Source of the DNA: Paracoccaceae bacterium
GTDB taxonomy: Bacteria; Pseudomonadota; Alphaproteobacteria; Rhodobacterales; Rhodobacteraceae
Assembly: GCA_027489355.1 (NCBI GenBank)
Contig: JAIXZY010000066.1
Coordinates: 1 to 64,000 of the forward strand
Direction of reading: 5' to 3'
DNA length: 64,000 nucleotides
Both the position numbers and the translations under genes were made by a program. Position 1 is the first letter of the stretch. The number at the start of each line of letters is the position of its first letter. Under the pieces are notes generated by a model, which worked only from the letters and a program-made list of their open reading frames with translations, ran no database searches and was not told the DNA's origin. Positions 34,499 through 44,871 of this stretch are shown one piece after another.

Positions 34499-36883
34499 TC
34501 AGCCGGCCGGCCCGGGAGCCGGTGACTGGATCGGCTCCCAAAGCAGGCCGGGGCGGTATCGGGCCGTGACGCGGCCATCGGTCAGCGCGAAGAGGTGGAG
34601 CCAGCCATTGTCGAAGAGCTGTCGCACCCCAGCGTGCTTGCCCAGGATTTCGGTCATCGCGTCGGGGGGTGCCTCGATCATCACCGAGAGCCGCAGGGGG
34701 TGGTGCGCGGAATGCTCGCCGTCGTGCACGGACTGCTTGGAAAGTCCGGCCCGCAGGATGCCCCCGTTGCCCTCGACCACGCCGATTCCGCCCACGACGT
34801 TGTGGATCAGCTTGGTGCCGCCGCCGAAGACCTGCGGCGCGACAGTCGAGCCGTAGTACTGCAGGCTGATCCAGCTCGCGACCACGACGGGGGCGGTGAG
34901 TATCAGTTCGAGAGTCGCGAAACCCTTGTCGCGGGTCCAGTCGTAGCTGTGCAGGAAGGCACGGCCCTGCAGGTCGCGGCCCGCGGTTACCTGCCGGGGC
35001 CCGGCGATGAAGGCTGCGCAGCCCGCAAGTCCCCATTCCGGGCGCAGCTCGGCCCAGTCGAAGGCGCGCCTTGCCAATGTCTCGCCGGTGGCACCGGGCA
35101 GCCTCCTTGCGCGTTCGGCGCGGGAGAGCCTTCCCGCGGCGGCAAGCCATGCCTCGGCCTGTTCCAGATCGCGGTCATGGTCGGGGGAGGGGGTGTCGCG
35201 ATAGAGTGTTACCTTGTCCGTCACGGTGTCATGCAGACCGGCGACGAACAGCGTGTCCCCCGGCAGTGCCAGTCCCAATGCAGGCAGGCCCGCTCGGGTG
35301 TCCGGGTCGTTCAGGAGCGCGGCGAGGAGGCGAGCGGAGACTTCTCCGGTCTGGCCGCAGCAGGCTCCGCAGTGATAGGCGCTTTCGTGCGGGTTGTTCG
35401 TGACCTGCGCGCCGTGGCCAACCAGCAGGACCAGCCGGGCGTGACCTTCGGTCAAGCTCATCGCCCGCAGGACCGCGGCAGCGGTCCGCGCCTTTTGCTC
35501 CGGAGCCAGGCCGCCCTCTATCCTCGGCATCGGGCCGGCGGCGATGCCCGTTTTCCCAAGGCCAAGCGCATCGCGGACCAGCTTGACACCATAGATCGGC
35601 CCCGCCGCTTCGACGAAGGCGAAGGAAGACACCGCTGCCTGCCGAAACCGACCCCATGCGCGCTTTGCCCGTGCCCTGATCCGAAGTGCAGACTCTGACG
35701 CCTCGTCGCCGTGGGTGGTCGTGACGAGTGCCGGTGTCAGCAATGCCGGAAGGTGCGCCTGAATATCGTCCGTTCCTGCGGGCCGGTGCGCGACGGGCAG
35801 GCCAAAGAAGCCTGCGAAGCCCAAGGTCTCGATCGTCGGGTCCTGAGTTTCCAGTGCGCGGCGCAGCACCTCGGAGCGGACGTCTATGCAGAACGCCGCC
35901 TGCAGTGCGGGCCGATCGGCCCGGGTTACGGGACCGGAGAGCAGGCCTTCGAGCCTGCGCTGGTAAGCGCGCTCGGCCGCGTCCTGGAGCACCGCGTCCA
36001 GCGCCTGATTCGGCGTCGGTTGGACAGGCTCGGCATGCGCGGTCACGATGCCCTGCCAGTCCGCGGCGACTTGCGCGGCATGGGCCAGAAGCGCCTCTTC
36101 CCACACCAGGCGGATCGCCAGGAGGTCGGTCAGCGTGGTGTCGGTTCCTCCCTTCAGTTCGGCCTGCCACAGAAGCCAGCGTCCATGCATCGACCAGCCG
36201 CCAAGGTCGATCAGCAGCCGGTGAAAAACGGTTTCGGCGGCCTCGGTCGTCAGGTTCAGCCGATCTGCCGCGCGCAGGATGGCGCGGTCGGCGGTGTCTG
36301 GGGCCTCGGCCACATGGGCGCAGAAACCGGTCAGGCCCGCGATCTCGGGTGTCAGGTCATGCGTGGCCCATTCCCGCCAGGCGGCAAAGGCGCCATGCCC
36401 GGGCCGCGGCGTCCAGAGCGCCTGGCCCCTGTCGAAGTAGCCGGCCGCCCAAAGTCCGATGGTGCGGGCGATCACTGATGGCCAGTCGGTGCCGGTGGCC
36501 TGCGCCGCAAGGTCCGCAATGGTCGGAAGGGCTTGCGGCAGGGGGACGGGGACGTGCATCCGGGCCTTGAGCGATGCCAGGTCACGCGGCTTGACCGGGG
36601 AGGGTGAGGCGATCAGCGCGGCGGCAAGGTCGTCGTCGGTGATGTCGCCTGCCGTGACCTGGGCGACCAGCGCGGTCCGGGGCTGGGTCAGGCCGACGCC
36701 TGCCACCCGCGCCAGCCGCGCCGAGGCCGTGGCCAGGTCCTCGTGCGCCTGGCCCAGGAACGGGTTCACGGCGACCGTCGCGTCCAGCGGGAAGGCGGGC
36801 GGGATGGCGCGGGAAGCGGCCTCGGCAGCCTGCAGAAGCTGCGACGCAAGCGAAGGGGCGATCTGGGTATGCTTCAGAAACAT
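34499..36883 (-). CDS. dabA: DabA, inorganic carbon accumulation protein (DUF2309)
   Basis: A 794-residue cytoplasmic protein that, with DabB, hydrates CO2 to bicarbonate in a vectorial, energy-coupled way. The beta-carbonic-anhydrase-like zinc site is visible: Cys332 and Asp334 in [10 protein letters not shown], His490 in [12 protein letters not shown] and Cys505 in YHCGACCGQ. The spacing from His to the second Cys matches characterised DabA. The start at 36883 follows GGAGG. It lies 31 bases downstream of dabB in the same operon. Confidence 0.93.
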   Translation of the reverse strand: MFLKHTQIAPSLASQLLQAAEAASRAIPPAFPLDATVAVNPFLGQAHEDLATASARLARVAGVGLTQPRTALVAQVTAGDITDDDLAAALIASPSPVKPRDLASLKARMHVPVPLPQALPTIADLAAQATGTDWPSVIARTIGLWAAGYFDRGQALWTPRPGHGAFAAWREWATHDLTPEIAGLTGFCAHVAEAPDTADRAILRAADRLNLTTEAAETVFHRLLIDLGGWSMHGRWLLWQAELKGGTDTTLTDLLAIRLVWEEALLAHAAQVAADWQGIVTAHAEPVQPTPNQALDAVLQDAAERAYQRRLEGLLSGPVTRADRPALQAAFCIDVRSEVLRRALETQDPTIETLGFAGFFGLPVAHRPAGTDDIQAHLPALLTPALVTTTHGDEASESALRIRARAKRAWGRFRQAAVSSFAFVEAAGPIYGVKLVRDALGLGKTGIAAGPMPRIEGGLAPEQKARTAAAVLRAMSLTEGHARLVLLVGHGAQVTNNPHESAYHCGACCGQTGEVSARLLAALLNDPDTRAGLPALGLALPGDTLFVAGLHDTVTDKVTLYRDTPSPDHDRDLEQAEAWLAAAGRLSRAERARRLPGATGETLARRAFDWAELRPEWGLAGCAAFIAGPRQVTAGRDLQGRAFLHSYDWTRDKGFATLELILTAPVVVASWISLQYYGSTVAPQVFGGGTKLIHNVVGGIGVVEGNGGILRAGLSKQSVHDGEHSAHHPLRLSVMIEAPPDAMTEILGKHAGVRQLFDNGWLHLFALTDGRVTARYRPGLLWEPIQSPAPGPAG

Positions 36884-36914
36884 CTTGGCCTCCGTAGAGT
36901 CAGGAATGCGTGGG

Positions 36915-38459
36915 TCAGGACTTGGGAGCCGTTCGGAAGCCACCGATCATGCGGTCCAGTAGCGCGTTGAGGTAAAGCCCGTTTGCAAGATGCACCCGCA
37001 GACCGGCGGTCGAGGGGTGATGCGCCCAAAGCGGGAAAAGCGCCTGCGCAATGGCGACGAGGCCAAAGGACAGGACCGCCAGCACGATCAGCGCCCATTC
37101 CAGCGGACCTGCGACCGGGACGGGCGGGAATGCCGGACCCCAGACCACCTGGGCCAGCACCTGAAAGCTGAAATAGGACAGTGCCGCTGCGGTCGAAGTG
37201 GCCACTGTCCGCCGCGTCAGGGCGCCCGGTGCGGCATCGGCCAGCCCTTGCGCGATCAGGTAAGAGACGCCGAAGATGAGCATTGTTCCCAGCGCCAGCG
37301 CCTGCGGCGACTTCTCTCCCAGCAGCGTGCTGAAGGCCGCCGCCACCCCGATGTAGATGGCCAGGGCAAGCGCGAAGGACCGCGCCACCGCCCAAAGTCC
37401 TGGTACTGCCACCGGACCGGGCTTGCGGATTGCGTTGACCGCCTTGACCGCGCCACCCGACGACAGGAAGGCATGCGCCTTGTACAGCGAATGGGCCACG
37501 ATATGCAGCAGGGCCAGCGCCCAGAGGCCAAGGCCGCATTGCAGCAGCATGAACCCCATTTGCGCCACGGTGGACCAGGCCAGCGCCGTCTTGACCGCGC
37601 TTTGCGTGAGCATCACCAGCGCGCCGAAAAGCGCGGTGAACCCCCCGATGACGACCAGCGCCGCCATGGCGCCCGCGCTGTGCTGCACCAGGTCCGACAG
37701 CGTGATCAGAAGCACTCCGCCCGAGTTGATGATCCCCGCGTGCAGCAGCGCGGAGACCGGGGTCGGGGCCTCCATCACTTCGGTCAGCCAGCCATGCAGC
37801 GGGAAGGCGGCGGTCTTCAGCATGGCGGCCAGGACCAGCAGCGCCACCGCGATCTGTGCAAGTCCCGGCAGCATCTGGACAGAGGTCAGTGCCCGGATTT
37901 CGGTCGTGCCGAAGCTTTTCCACAGAAGCACCGTAGCTGTGATCAGCGCCAGGTCGCCCGCGCCCCAGACCCGGATGAACTTGGCTGCCGCCCGCTGCGC
38001 CTCGGGCCTCTCGGGATAGAAAAGGAGGAGCTGCCGCAGGATCAGCCCCGTCGCGACAAAGGTCAGGATCAGGACCGGCAGGCTTGCGGCCTGGACAAGA
38101 AACAGAACCGCCGCGATGGCGGCGAGGGTCAGCCAGTGGAACCGGCCCTCTCGCGCTTCGCCATCGAGGTAACGGCGAGAATACCGGACCACGACCCAGC
38201 CGACGAAGGTCACCAGCAGCGCCAGCGTCGCGCTGATCACATCCAGTCGCAGGACGGCGTAGCCCGAGAGCGTCAGTGTCTGCGTTCCGGCGAGGCAGAG
38301 CTGGGCCAGACCGACCAGGCAAGCCGCAAGCGCGCCAAGGGCGGCTGTTTCGGGAAGCAGCGGCAGGTTACCGGGGCGACGACCGGGGTTCAGGACGAAT
38401 GCAGTAGCGGCAGCGAGAAGTGCCAGCGGCGCGAGGACGATGAGCGGGAAGGACAGCAT
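36915..38459 (-). CDS. dabB: DabB, proton-conducting membrane subunit (NuoL-like)
   Basis: A 514-residue integral membrane protein of the NADH dehydrogenase subunit 5 / Mrp superfamily, the membrane partner of DabA. About thirteen hydrophobic segments are visible. The central proton-channel motifs are present, including a Lys-containing helix ([29 protein letters not shown]) and [18 protein letters not shown]. The start at 38459 has GGAG upstream; a longer frame to 38531 overlaps the divergent promoter. First gene of the dabB-dabA operon. Confidence 0.92.
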   Translation of the reverse strand: MLSFPLIVLAPLALLAAATAFVLNPGRRPGNLPLLPETAALGALAACLVGLAQLCLAGTQTLTLSGYAVLRLDVISATLALLVTFVGWVVVRYSRRYLDGEAREGRFHWLTLAAIAAVLFLVQAASLPVLILTFVATGLILRQLLLFYPERPEAQRAAAKFIRVWGAGDLALITATVLLWKSFGTTEIRALTSVQMLPGLAQIAVALLVLAAMLKTAAFPLHGWLTEVMEAPTPVSALLHAGIINSGGVLLITLSDLVQHSAGAMAALVVIGGFTALFGALVMLTQSAVKTALAWSTVAQMGFMLLQCGLGLWALALLHIVAHSLYKAHAFLSSGGAVKAVNAIRKPGPVAVPGLWAVARSFALALAIYIGVAAAFSTLLGEKSPQALALGTMLIFGVSYLIAQGLADAAPGALTRRTVATSTAAALSYFSFQVLAQVVWGPAFPPVPVAGPLEWALIVLAVLSFGLVAIAQALFPLWAHHPSTAGLRVHLANGLYLNALLDRMIGGFRTAPKS

Positions 38460-38520
38460 GGCAGGCTCCATCACGGAATGCTGCGGATGTAGCGCTTGCC
38501 AGACATCCAGAAAATTACAT

Positions 38521-38535
38521 ATATTCGTCAAATAT
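38521..38535. promoter_or_regulatory. LysR-type palindrome between dabB and the divergent regulator
   Basis: ATATT (38521-38525) and AATAT (38531-38535) are perfect arms around CGTCA, matching the T-N11-A pattern of LysR sites. It is 19-33 bases before the LysR start at 38554 and 62-76 bases before the dabB start, so it could control both. Confidence 0.55.
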
Positions 38536-38553
38536 GTTCGAATGGATAGAACA

Positions 38554-39426
38554 ATGTCCTCCCTGAACCTGCATCACCTGCGCCTGTTCCGGGCGGTCGC
38601 GAGCGATGGCACCCTGACCGGAGCCGCGCGGCAGCTGAATCTTTCCCAGTCGGCCTTATCAAGCCAGATCAAGGCGTTGGAGGCATCCCTCGGTCAGGAT
38701 CTTTTCGAGCGTCGGGGCAGGGGGCTTATCCTGACCGAGGCGGGCCGCATCGCCCTCGACCATGCCGAGGCGATCTTTCGCACGGCGGATGACCTGACTG
38801 CCACTTTGCGCGAAACCGGCCGCACGCGCCGCGCCCTGCGGGTTGGCGCGCTGGCCACTCTGTCGCGCAACTTCCAGATGCAGTTTCTGCGTCCTCTGAT
38901 CGGGCGGCTGGATGTCGAGGTCGTTTTGCGCTCGGGCTCGCAGGAGGAACTCCTCCGCGATCTGGAGGGGCTTGCGCTTGATGTGATCCTGACCAACGTG
39001 GCACCTGCCCGGGATGCGACGAGTCATTGGCTGATTCACCGGCTGGACGAGCAGCCGGTCAGCCTGATCGGCACTCCGGCGCGGGTCGGCCAGGTCCTCC
39101 GGCCGCTTCGAGAGATGCTCGCCTGTCACCCGCTGATCGTGCCGACGCGTCAAACCGGCCTGCGGGCAGCCTTCGACGCGCTGGCGGCCCGGCTTCAGAT
39201 CGCACCGAATCTTGCGGCCGAAGTCGATGACATGGCGATGATCCGCTTGCTGGCACGGGCCGATGCCGGCCTTGCCGTCATTCCGGCCATCGTCGTCCAG
39301 GACGAGCTTTCGTCCGGCAGACTGGTCGAGGCCAGCCGTCTGGACATGATCGCCGAGACTTTCTTTGCCGTGACGCGGCAGCGACGTTTCCCGAACCCGC
39401 TTCTGACCGACGTCCTGCCGGGCTGA
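38554..39426 (+). CDS. LysR-family regulator of the dab operon
   Basis: A 290-residue LysR protein whose N-terminus (SSLNLHHLRLFRAVASDGTLTGAARQLNLSQSALSSQIKALE) belongs to the NLxHLRxF group that includes CbbR and NhaR types. The effector domain is complete. It is divergent from dabB, with a T-N11-A palindrome between the two, so control of inorganic carbon uptake is likely. ATG at 38554 is preferred; 38542 is possible. Similar LysR genes accompany dabAB elsewhere, as far as I recall. Confidence 0.88.
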   Translation: MSSLNLHHLRLFRAVASDGTLTGAARQLNLSQSALSSQIKALEASLGQDLFERRGRGLILTEAGRIALDHAEAIFRTADDLTATLRETGRTRRALRVGALATLSRNFQMQFLRPLIGRLDVEVVLRSGSQEELLRDLEGLALDVILTNVAPARDATSHWLIHRLDEQPVSLIGTPARVGQVLRPLREMLACHPLIVPTRQTGLRAAFDALAARLQIAPNLAAEVDDMAMIRLLARADAGLAVIPAIVVQDELSSGRLVEASRLDMIAETFFAVTRQRRFPNPLLTDVLPG

Positions 39427-39576
39427 GCCGCGCCGTCGACGTCCGACCCGTCGCCCAGCGGTGCTTGCCGGACCGACCGCGGCAAATCTGGTCACAGGAA
39501 TGGAACCAATCCTTCGCAGGGTTGTCATACTTGCGGGCAAAAGTCCGCCCACCATAAGTCCAAGGAGGATGTCGGT

Positions 39577-40872
39577 ATGATAGCGAAAAGCCTTTGGGCC
39601 ATCGGCCTGGTTGCCCTGCCCATTGCAGCACACGCGCAGACAGAGATTTCGTGGTGGCATGCCATGACCGGCGCAAACGCCGAGGTGGTTGACAAGATTG
39701 CCAGCGATTTCAACGCTTCACAAAGCGATTATGTTGTGAAACCCGTTTTCAAGGGCACCTATCCGGAAACCCTGAACGCCGGCATCGCCGCCTTCCGCGC
39801 AGGCCAGGCCCCGGACATCATCCAGGTTTTCGACGTCGGGACTGGCGTCATGATGGGGGCCGGAGGCGCGATCAAGCCGGTGGCGGAGCTTCTGACCGAG
39901 AACGGGGCGACCTTCGACAAGAGCCAGTACCTGCCGGGCATCGTCGCCTACTATTCGAACCCCGAAGGCGAGATGCTGTCCTTCCCATACAACTCCTCTT
40001 CGCCGATCCTCTACTACAACAAGGACATCTTCCAGAAGGCGGGGCTTGACGTCGACAACCCGCCGAAGACCTGGGACGAGGTCTGGGCCGCCGCGCGCGA
40101 GATCAAGGAAAGCGGCGCTGCGCCTTGCGGCTATACCTCGACCTGGCTGACCTGGATCCATACCGAGAACTTCGCGGCCTGGAACAACGTCGCATGGGGC
40201 ACGAACGAGAACGGGCTTTCGGGCACGCCGGAGTTGAAGATCGACAGCGAACCCTTCGTCCGGCACTTCCAGGCGCTGGCCGACCTCGCCAAGGAGGGCG
40301 TCTTCGTCTACGGCGGCCGGACGTCCGAGGCCAAGCAGAACTTCACCTCGGGCGAATGCGGTATCCTAACCGAAAGCTCGGGCGGGCTTGGCGATATCAT
40401 CAAGGCCGGGATCAACTATGGCATCGGCCAATTGCCCTATGACTCCGCGGTCGAGGGCGCGCCGCAGAACACCATTCCGGGCGGGGCGTCGCTTTGGGTG
40501 ATGGGCGGCAAGTCGGATGAGGTCTACAAGGGCGTCGCTGCCTTCTTCAACTACCTGTCGCAGACCGAGGTGCAGCAGTACCTGCACGAACAGTCGGGCT
40601 ACCTGCCGGTGACGATGGCGGCCTACGAGGCGTCGAAATCCTCGGGCTTCTACGAAAAGAACCCCGCACGTGAGGTGCCGATCACCCAGATGATGGGCAA
40701 GGCGCCGACCGAGAACTCCAAGGGCGTCCGGGCGCCGAACCTGCCGCAGATCCGCGACATCCTGAACGAAGAGTTCGAGAAGATGCTTGCCGGTCAGCAG
40801 GATGCCGCGGCCACGATGAAGGCGGCGGTCGAGCGCGGCAATGCCGCGATCAAGGAAGCCTCGGGCGGCTGA
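39577..40872 (+). CDS. ugpB: Sugar / glycerol-3-phosphate-type ABC substrate-binding protein
   Basis: A 431-residue family-1 binding protein closely following the UgpB outline. Signal peptide 1-20 (SLWAIGLVALPIAAHAQ), then ISWWHAMTGANAEVV, GTYPETLNAGIAAFRAGQAPDIIQVFDVGTG, SSPILYYNKDIFQKAGLD and NTIPGGASLWVMGGK. UgpB in enterobacteria binds glycerol-3-phosphate and glycerophosphodiesters. Here the cluster continues into inositol genes, so an inositol-containing ligand is possible. The AAGGAGG site precedes ATG. Confidence 0.92.
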   Translation: MIAKSLWAIGLVALPIAAHAQTEISWWHAMTGANAEVVDKIASDFNASQSDYVVKPVFKGTYPETLNAGIAAFRAGQAPDIIQVFDVGTGVMMGAGGAIKPVAELLTENGATFDKSQYLPGIVAYYSNPEGEMLSFPYNSSSPILYYNKDIFQKAGLDVDNPPKTWDEVWAAAREIKESGAAPCGYTSTWLTWIHTENFAAWNNVAWGTNENGLSGTPELKIDSEPFVRHFQALADLAKEGVFVYGGRTSEAKQNFTSGECGILTESSGGLGDIIKAGINYGIGQLPYDSAVEGAPQNTIPGGASLWVMGGKSDEVYKGVAAFFNYLSQTEVQQYLHEQSGYLPVTMAAYEASKSSGFYEKNPAREVPITQMMGKAPTENSKGVRAPNLPQIRDILNEEFEKMLAGQQDAAATMKAAVERGNAAIKEASGG

Positions 40873-40946
40873 TTCCGACCCTTTCAATGTCAGGCGCTGC
40901 GGGCATCCGTCCGCAGCGCGTCCCTGTTCAGACATAAGGGTGGCGA

Positions 40947-41828
40947 ATGCGCCGGACGGTCTTTCCGCACAAGCTGTTGCCGTGGCTTCTGCTTGCTCCG
41001 CAATTGGCAATCACGCTGATTTTCTTCTATTGGCCCGCCGCGCAGGCCTTCCGGCAATCGGTGCTGAAGGAAGACCCGTTCGGTCTCTCCAGCACCTTCG
41101 TCGGGTTGGCCAACTTCCGGAAGGTGTTGGGGGATCCGGCCTATCTGAACGCGTTGCAGGTGACGGTTGTCTTCTCGCTTCTGGTGGCCTTCGGAGCGCT
41201 GGCCGTCGCACTCTTCCTCGCCGTGCAGGCCGAGAAGATCGTGCGCCACAAGGGCTTCTACCGGACCCTGATGATCTGGCCCTATGCCGTGGCGCCCGCC
41301 ATTGCCGGGATGCTGTGGCTTTTCATGTTCAACCCGTCCTTCGGCACGCTGGCCTGGCCGCTGCGGCAACTGGGGTTCGACTGGAATCCGCTGCTGGACG
41401 GTGACGACGCAATGGCCCTGGTCGTGGCGGCGGCGACATGGAAGCAGATCAGCTACAACTTTCTGTTCTTCGTGGCCGGGCTGCAGGCGATACCGCGCTC
41501 GCTTCTGGAGGCTGCGGCCATTGACGGGGCGAGCCGGCGGCACGCCTTCTGGACCATCGTCTTCCCCCTCCTCGCGCCGACGACCTTCTTCCTTCTGGTC
41601 GTCAACACCGTCTACGCGCTGTTCGATACGTTTGGGATCATCCATGCCGTCACCGGCGGCGGTCCCGGCCGTGCGACCGAGACGCTGGTCTACAAGGTCT
41701 ACAACGACGGGTTCGTGAACCTGATCATCGGCGATTCCGCCGCCCAGTCGGTGATCCTGATGGTCATCGTCATCGCCCTGACTGCCTTCCAGTTCCGCTT
41801 CATCGAACGGCGGGTGCACTATGCATGA
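40947..41828 (+). CDS. ugpA: ABC sugar transporter permease UgpA-type
   Basis: A 293-residue permease with six membrane segments and the EAA loop ([29 protein letters not shown]). N-terminus [27 protein letters not shown] and the [20 protein letters not shown] segment match UgpA. Second gene of the ugpBAEC set, 74 bases after ugpB, overlapping ugpE by 8 bases. Confidence 0.92.
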   Translation: MRRTVFPHKLLPWLLLAPQLAITLIFFYWPAAQAFRQSVLKEDPFGLSSTFVGLANFRKVLGDPAYLNALQVTVVFSLLVAFGALAVALFLAVQAEKIVRHKGFYRTLMIWPYAVAPAIAGMLWLFMFNPSFGTLAWPLRQLGFDWNPLLDGDDAMALVVAAATWKQISYNFLFFVAGLQAIPRSLLEAAAIDGASRRHAFWTIVFPLLAPTTFFLLVVNTVYALFDTFGIIHAVTGGGPGRATETLVYKVYNDGFVNLIIGDSAAQSVILMVIVIALTAFQFRFIERRVHYA

Positions 41829-42690
41829 CGGCACGACCAGCCCCCTGGCCGCACGGGGCGCAGCCCGGACGCTGGCGCATCTGTGGATGATCCTGGGCGT
41901 CATCATCGTCGCCTTCCCGATCTACTACGTCTTCATCGCCTCGACCCATTCGGTGCAGACGATCCTGCGGCCGCCCCTGCCGCTCCTTCCAGGTCCCGAG
42001 GCCGCCCGGAACTATGGCGACGCCTTCTCGGGCGGCATCGGGCGGATCGGCGGCGTCAGCCTGTGGCGGCTTCTTGGCAACACGACGCTGATCGCGCTGG
42101 GGATCGCCGTGGGAAAGATCGCGATCTCGATGGCCTCGGCCTATGCCATCGTCTTCTTCCGCTTCCCCTTCCGCATGGCCTGCTTCTGGCTGATCTTCAT
42201 AACCCTGATGCTGCCAGTCGAGGTGCGGATCCAACCGACCTACAAGGTGATGGTCGACCTCGGCCTGATCGATACCTATGCCGGGCTGATCCTGCCCCTC
42301 ATCGCCTCGGCTACCGCGACGCTGCTCTTCCGGCAGTTCTTCATGACCATTCCGGACGAGCTTCTGGAGGCCGCCCGGGTCGACGGCGCGGGACCCTGGC
42401 GGTTCTTCAAGGACATCCTCTGGCCATTGTCCCTGACCAATGTCGCAGCGATCTTCGTGATCCAGTTCATCTATGGCTGGACCCAGTACCTCTGGCCCCT
42501 CCTGGTCACGAACTCCAACGAAATGAACACCATCGTCATCGCGCTGAAGAAGATGATCTCCTTCGCCGATGCCGATACCCCCTGGAACCTGGTGATGGTC
42601 ACCTCGGTCCTCGCGATCCTGCCGCCGATCCTGGTGGTCGTGCTGATGCAGCGCTGGTTCGTGAAGGGCCTGGTCGAGACGGAGAAGTGA
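41821..42690 (+). CDS. ugpE: ABC sugar transporter permease UgpE-type
   Basis: A 289-residue permease paired with UgpA. The late EAA loop ([30 protein letters not shown]) and the segment [28 protein letters not shown] are characteristic of UgpE. It ends directly against the start of ugpC with no gap. Confidence 0.93.
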   Translation: MHDGTTSPLAARGAARTLAHLWMILGVIIVAFPIYYVFIASTHSVQTILRPPLPLLPGPEAARNYGDAFSGGIGRIGGVSLWRLLGNTTLIALGIAVGKIAISMASAYAIVFFRFPFRMACFWLIFITLMLPVEVRIQPTYKVMVDLGLIDTYAGLILPLIASATATLLFRQFFMTIPDELLEAARVDGAGPWRFFKDILWPLSLTNVAAIFVIQFIYGWTQYLWPLLVTNSNEMNTIVIALKKMISFADADTPWNLVMVTSVLAILPPILVVVLMQRWFVKGLVETEK

Positions 42691-43749
42691 ATGGCGCGCA
42701 TCCAGTTGCAAGACGTGCGGAAAAGCTACGCCGGGCAGGAGGTGATCCACGGCGTCACCATCGACATCGCCAATGGCGAGTTCGTGGTGATCGTCGGCCC
42801 CTCGGGCTGCGGCAAGTCCACCCTTCTGCGCATGGTCGCGGGGCTGGAGGAGATCACCTCGGGGACGATCAGCATCGGCGACCGCGTGGTAAACCACCTT
42901 GAGCCGCGCGACCGGAACATCGCGATGGTGTTCCAGAACTATGCGCTTTATCCGCACATGACCGTCCGCGACAACATGGCCTACGGGCTGAAGCTTGCCG
43001 GGATGCCAAAGGCCGACATCGACGCGGCGGTGGCACGGGCCGCTGCGATGCTGGAGTTGGAGCCTTACCTAGACCGCAAGCCCCGCGCCCTGTCGGGCGG
43101 GCAGCGGCAGCGCGTGGCGATGGGCCGGGCGCTGGTGCGCGAGCCCGCGGCCTTCCTGCTGGACGAACCCCTCTCCAATCTTGACGCAAAGCTGCGCGTC
43201 CAGATGCGGCTGCAGATCAAGGACCTGCACCAGCGCACCGGGCAGACCACGCTTTATGTCACCCATGACCAGGTCGAGGCGATGACGCTGGCTGACCGGC
43301 TTGTCGTGATGGAAAAGGGCGTCGCGCAGCAGATTGCCACGCCATACGAGGTCTACACCACCCCCGCGAACGAGTTCGTGGCCGGGTTCATCGGCTCGCC
43401 TGCGATGAACATCTTCGACGCCCGGTGCGAGGGGCAGGACCTGATCCTGCCGGGCGGGCATCGCGTGACGGTCGCCTCATGCCCTGCCGAGGCCATTCGC
43501 CTTGGACTGCGGCCCGAGGATATCGAGGCGGTCACGCATGCGCCGGATGCCTTTCCCGTCGTGCTGCAATCCGTCGAATGGCTGGGAGCGGATGCCTATG
43601 GCTACTGTGTGATCGAAGGCTCGGACACGCGGCTGACCCTGCGGATGCCGGGCAATGCGCCCCTTGCAAAGGGCGACCGCTTGCTGATCAGCCTGTCCCG
43701 GTCGCGCCTGCACTTCTTCTCACCGGAAGACGGGCGACGTCTGGCCTAG
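42691..43749 (+). CDS. ugpC: ABC sugar transporter ATP-binding protein UgpC-type
   Basis: A 352-residue MalK-type ATPase. Walker A (GPSGCGKST), signature ([16 protein letters not shown]), Walker B ([14 protein letters not shown]) and switch His ([10 protein letters not shown]) are canonical. A C-terminal OB-type regulatory domain follows (about 235-352). It starts directly after the ugpE stop. MalK-type ATPases can be shared among sugar transporters. Confidence 0.94.
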   Translation: MARIQLQDVRKSYAGQEVIHGVTIDIANGEFVVIVGPSGCGKSTLLRMVAGLEEITSGTISIGDRVVNHLEPRDRNIAMVFQNYALYPHMTVRDNMAYGLKLAGMPKADIDAAVARAAAMLELEPYLDRKPRALSGGQRQRVAMGRALVREPAAFLLDEPLSNLDAKLRVQMRLQIKDLHQRTGQTTLYVTHDQVEAMTLADRLVVMEKGVAQQIATPYEVYTTPANEFVAGFIGSPAMNIFDARCEGQDLILPGGHRVTVASCPAEAIRLGLRPEDIEAVTHAPDAFPVVLQSVEWLGADAYGYCVIEGSDTRLTLRMPGNAPLAKGDRLLISLSRSRLHFFSPEDGRRLA

Positions 43750-43881
43750 GCGGCGGGTGTCGCTCTGTCCGAGGGCCCAGCACGATCTGCATCGACCGCG
43801 CAGGCTGCCTCGGCCGCGCCGGTTTGCGCTGGCAGGCGAGCATGATAGTAAGCGCGAGGTGGCCCGTGGTGCAGGCAGGGA

Positions 43882-44871
43882 ATGGCAGTAACGCTGAAAG
43901 ACGTGGCGGAACGGGCAGGGGTATCGCGCTCGGCCGTGTCGCGCACCTTTACCGATGGGGCTTCCGTTTCCGCCAAGACCCGCGCCAAGGTGGAAAAGGC
44001 AGCAAACGAACTGGGCTACGCGCCGAATGCGCTTGCGTCGAGCCTGACGACCGGACGGACAAAGCTGATCGGGCTGATCGTCAACAACTTCCACAATCCG
44101 CTGATCCTCGAGGTCTTCGACCTGTTTACCCGTGGCCTGCAGGACCGCGGGCTGCGGCCCTTGCTGGTCAATCTCACCGATGCCACTGACCCGGCGGCAT
44201 CCTTGCGGATGCTGCGTCAGTATTCGGTGGACGGGGTGATCGTGGCGTCGTCCACCCTGCCGTCCAGTTTCGCGGAATCCTTCCGGCAAGCGGGCCTGCC
44301 GGTCGTCCACGCCTTCGGACGCTATTCGGCCACGCCCAAGGTGCATGTGGTGGGCATCGACAACGTCGCCTGCGGGCGGATGGCGGCCGAGAGCCTGATC
44401 CGGCGCGGCTATCGACGGGTCGGATTTCTGGGCGGGCCAAGCACTGCCACCTCGACCCAGGATCGGGCAGCAGGGTTTCTTGCGGCGCTGGCCGAAGAGC
44501 CGCAAATCTCCGTCGGCGCAAGCTACGCAACCGACTACACGTTCGACGCTGGCCGCGCCGAGATGCGTCGTCTGCTGCAGGACGGGCCGGCCGAGGCCTA
44601 CTTCTGCGGCGACGACCTGCTGGCCGTCGGCGCGCTCAGCGCCATCGAGGAGGCGGGGCTGTCGGTCCCCGGCGATATCGGCCTGATCGGCCTGAACGAC
44701 ATGGAAATGTCGCGCTGGCAGATCATCGGCCTGACCACAATCCGCCAGCCGGTCGCCCACATCATCGACGCCGCCGTCGATCTGGTCGTGACCACGATCG
44801 AGAACCCGGACTGCGCGCCCGAAACCCGGCTGTTCCCTTGCGAGGTCATCGAACGGCGGACGCTGCGCTAG
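43882..44871 (+). CDS. LacI-family transcriptional regulator
   Basis: A 329-residue LacI protein. The DNA-binding head reads VTLKDVAERAGVSRSAVSRTFTDGASVSAKTRAKVEKAANELGY, followed by the hinge and a periplasmic-binding-fold effector domain (GLIVNNFHNPLILEVFDLF, VGIDNVACGRMAAESLIRRGYRRVGFLGG). It lies between the transporter and inositol genes. The perfect palindrome at 48065-48080 is the expected LacI operator type and probably its target. Its stop codon overlaps the convergent dehydrogenase stop by a shared CTAG. Confidence 0.92.
   Translation: MAVTLKDVAERAGVSRSAVSRTFTDGASVSAKTRAKVEKAANELGYAPNALASSLTTGRTKLIGLIVNNFHNPLILEVFDLFTRGLQDRGLRPLLVNLTDATDPAASLRMLRQYSVDGVIVASSTLPSSFAESFRQAGLPVVHAFGRYSATPKVHVVGIDNVACGRMAAESLIRRGYRRVGFLGGPSTATSTQDRAAGFLAALAEEPQISVGASYATDYTFDAGRAEMRRLLQDGPAEAYFCGDDLLAVGALSAIEEAGLSVPGDIGLIGLNDMEMSRWQIIGLTTIRQPVAHIIDAAVDLVVTTIENPDCAPETRLFPCEVIERRTLR

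Noticed and set aside
36990..38492. Long plus-strand open frame opposite dabB
   Set aside because: Product is Gln/Arg/His-rich antisense sequence; dabB has clear membrane helices and motifs.
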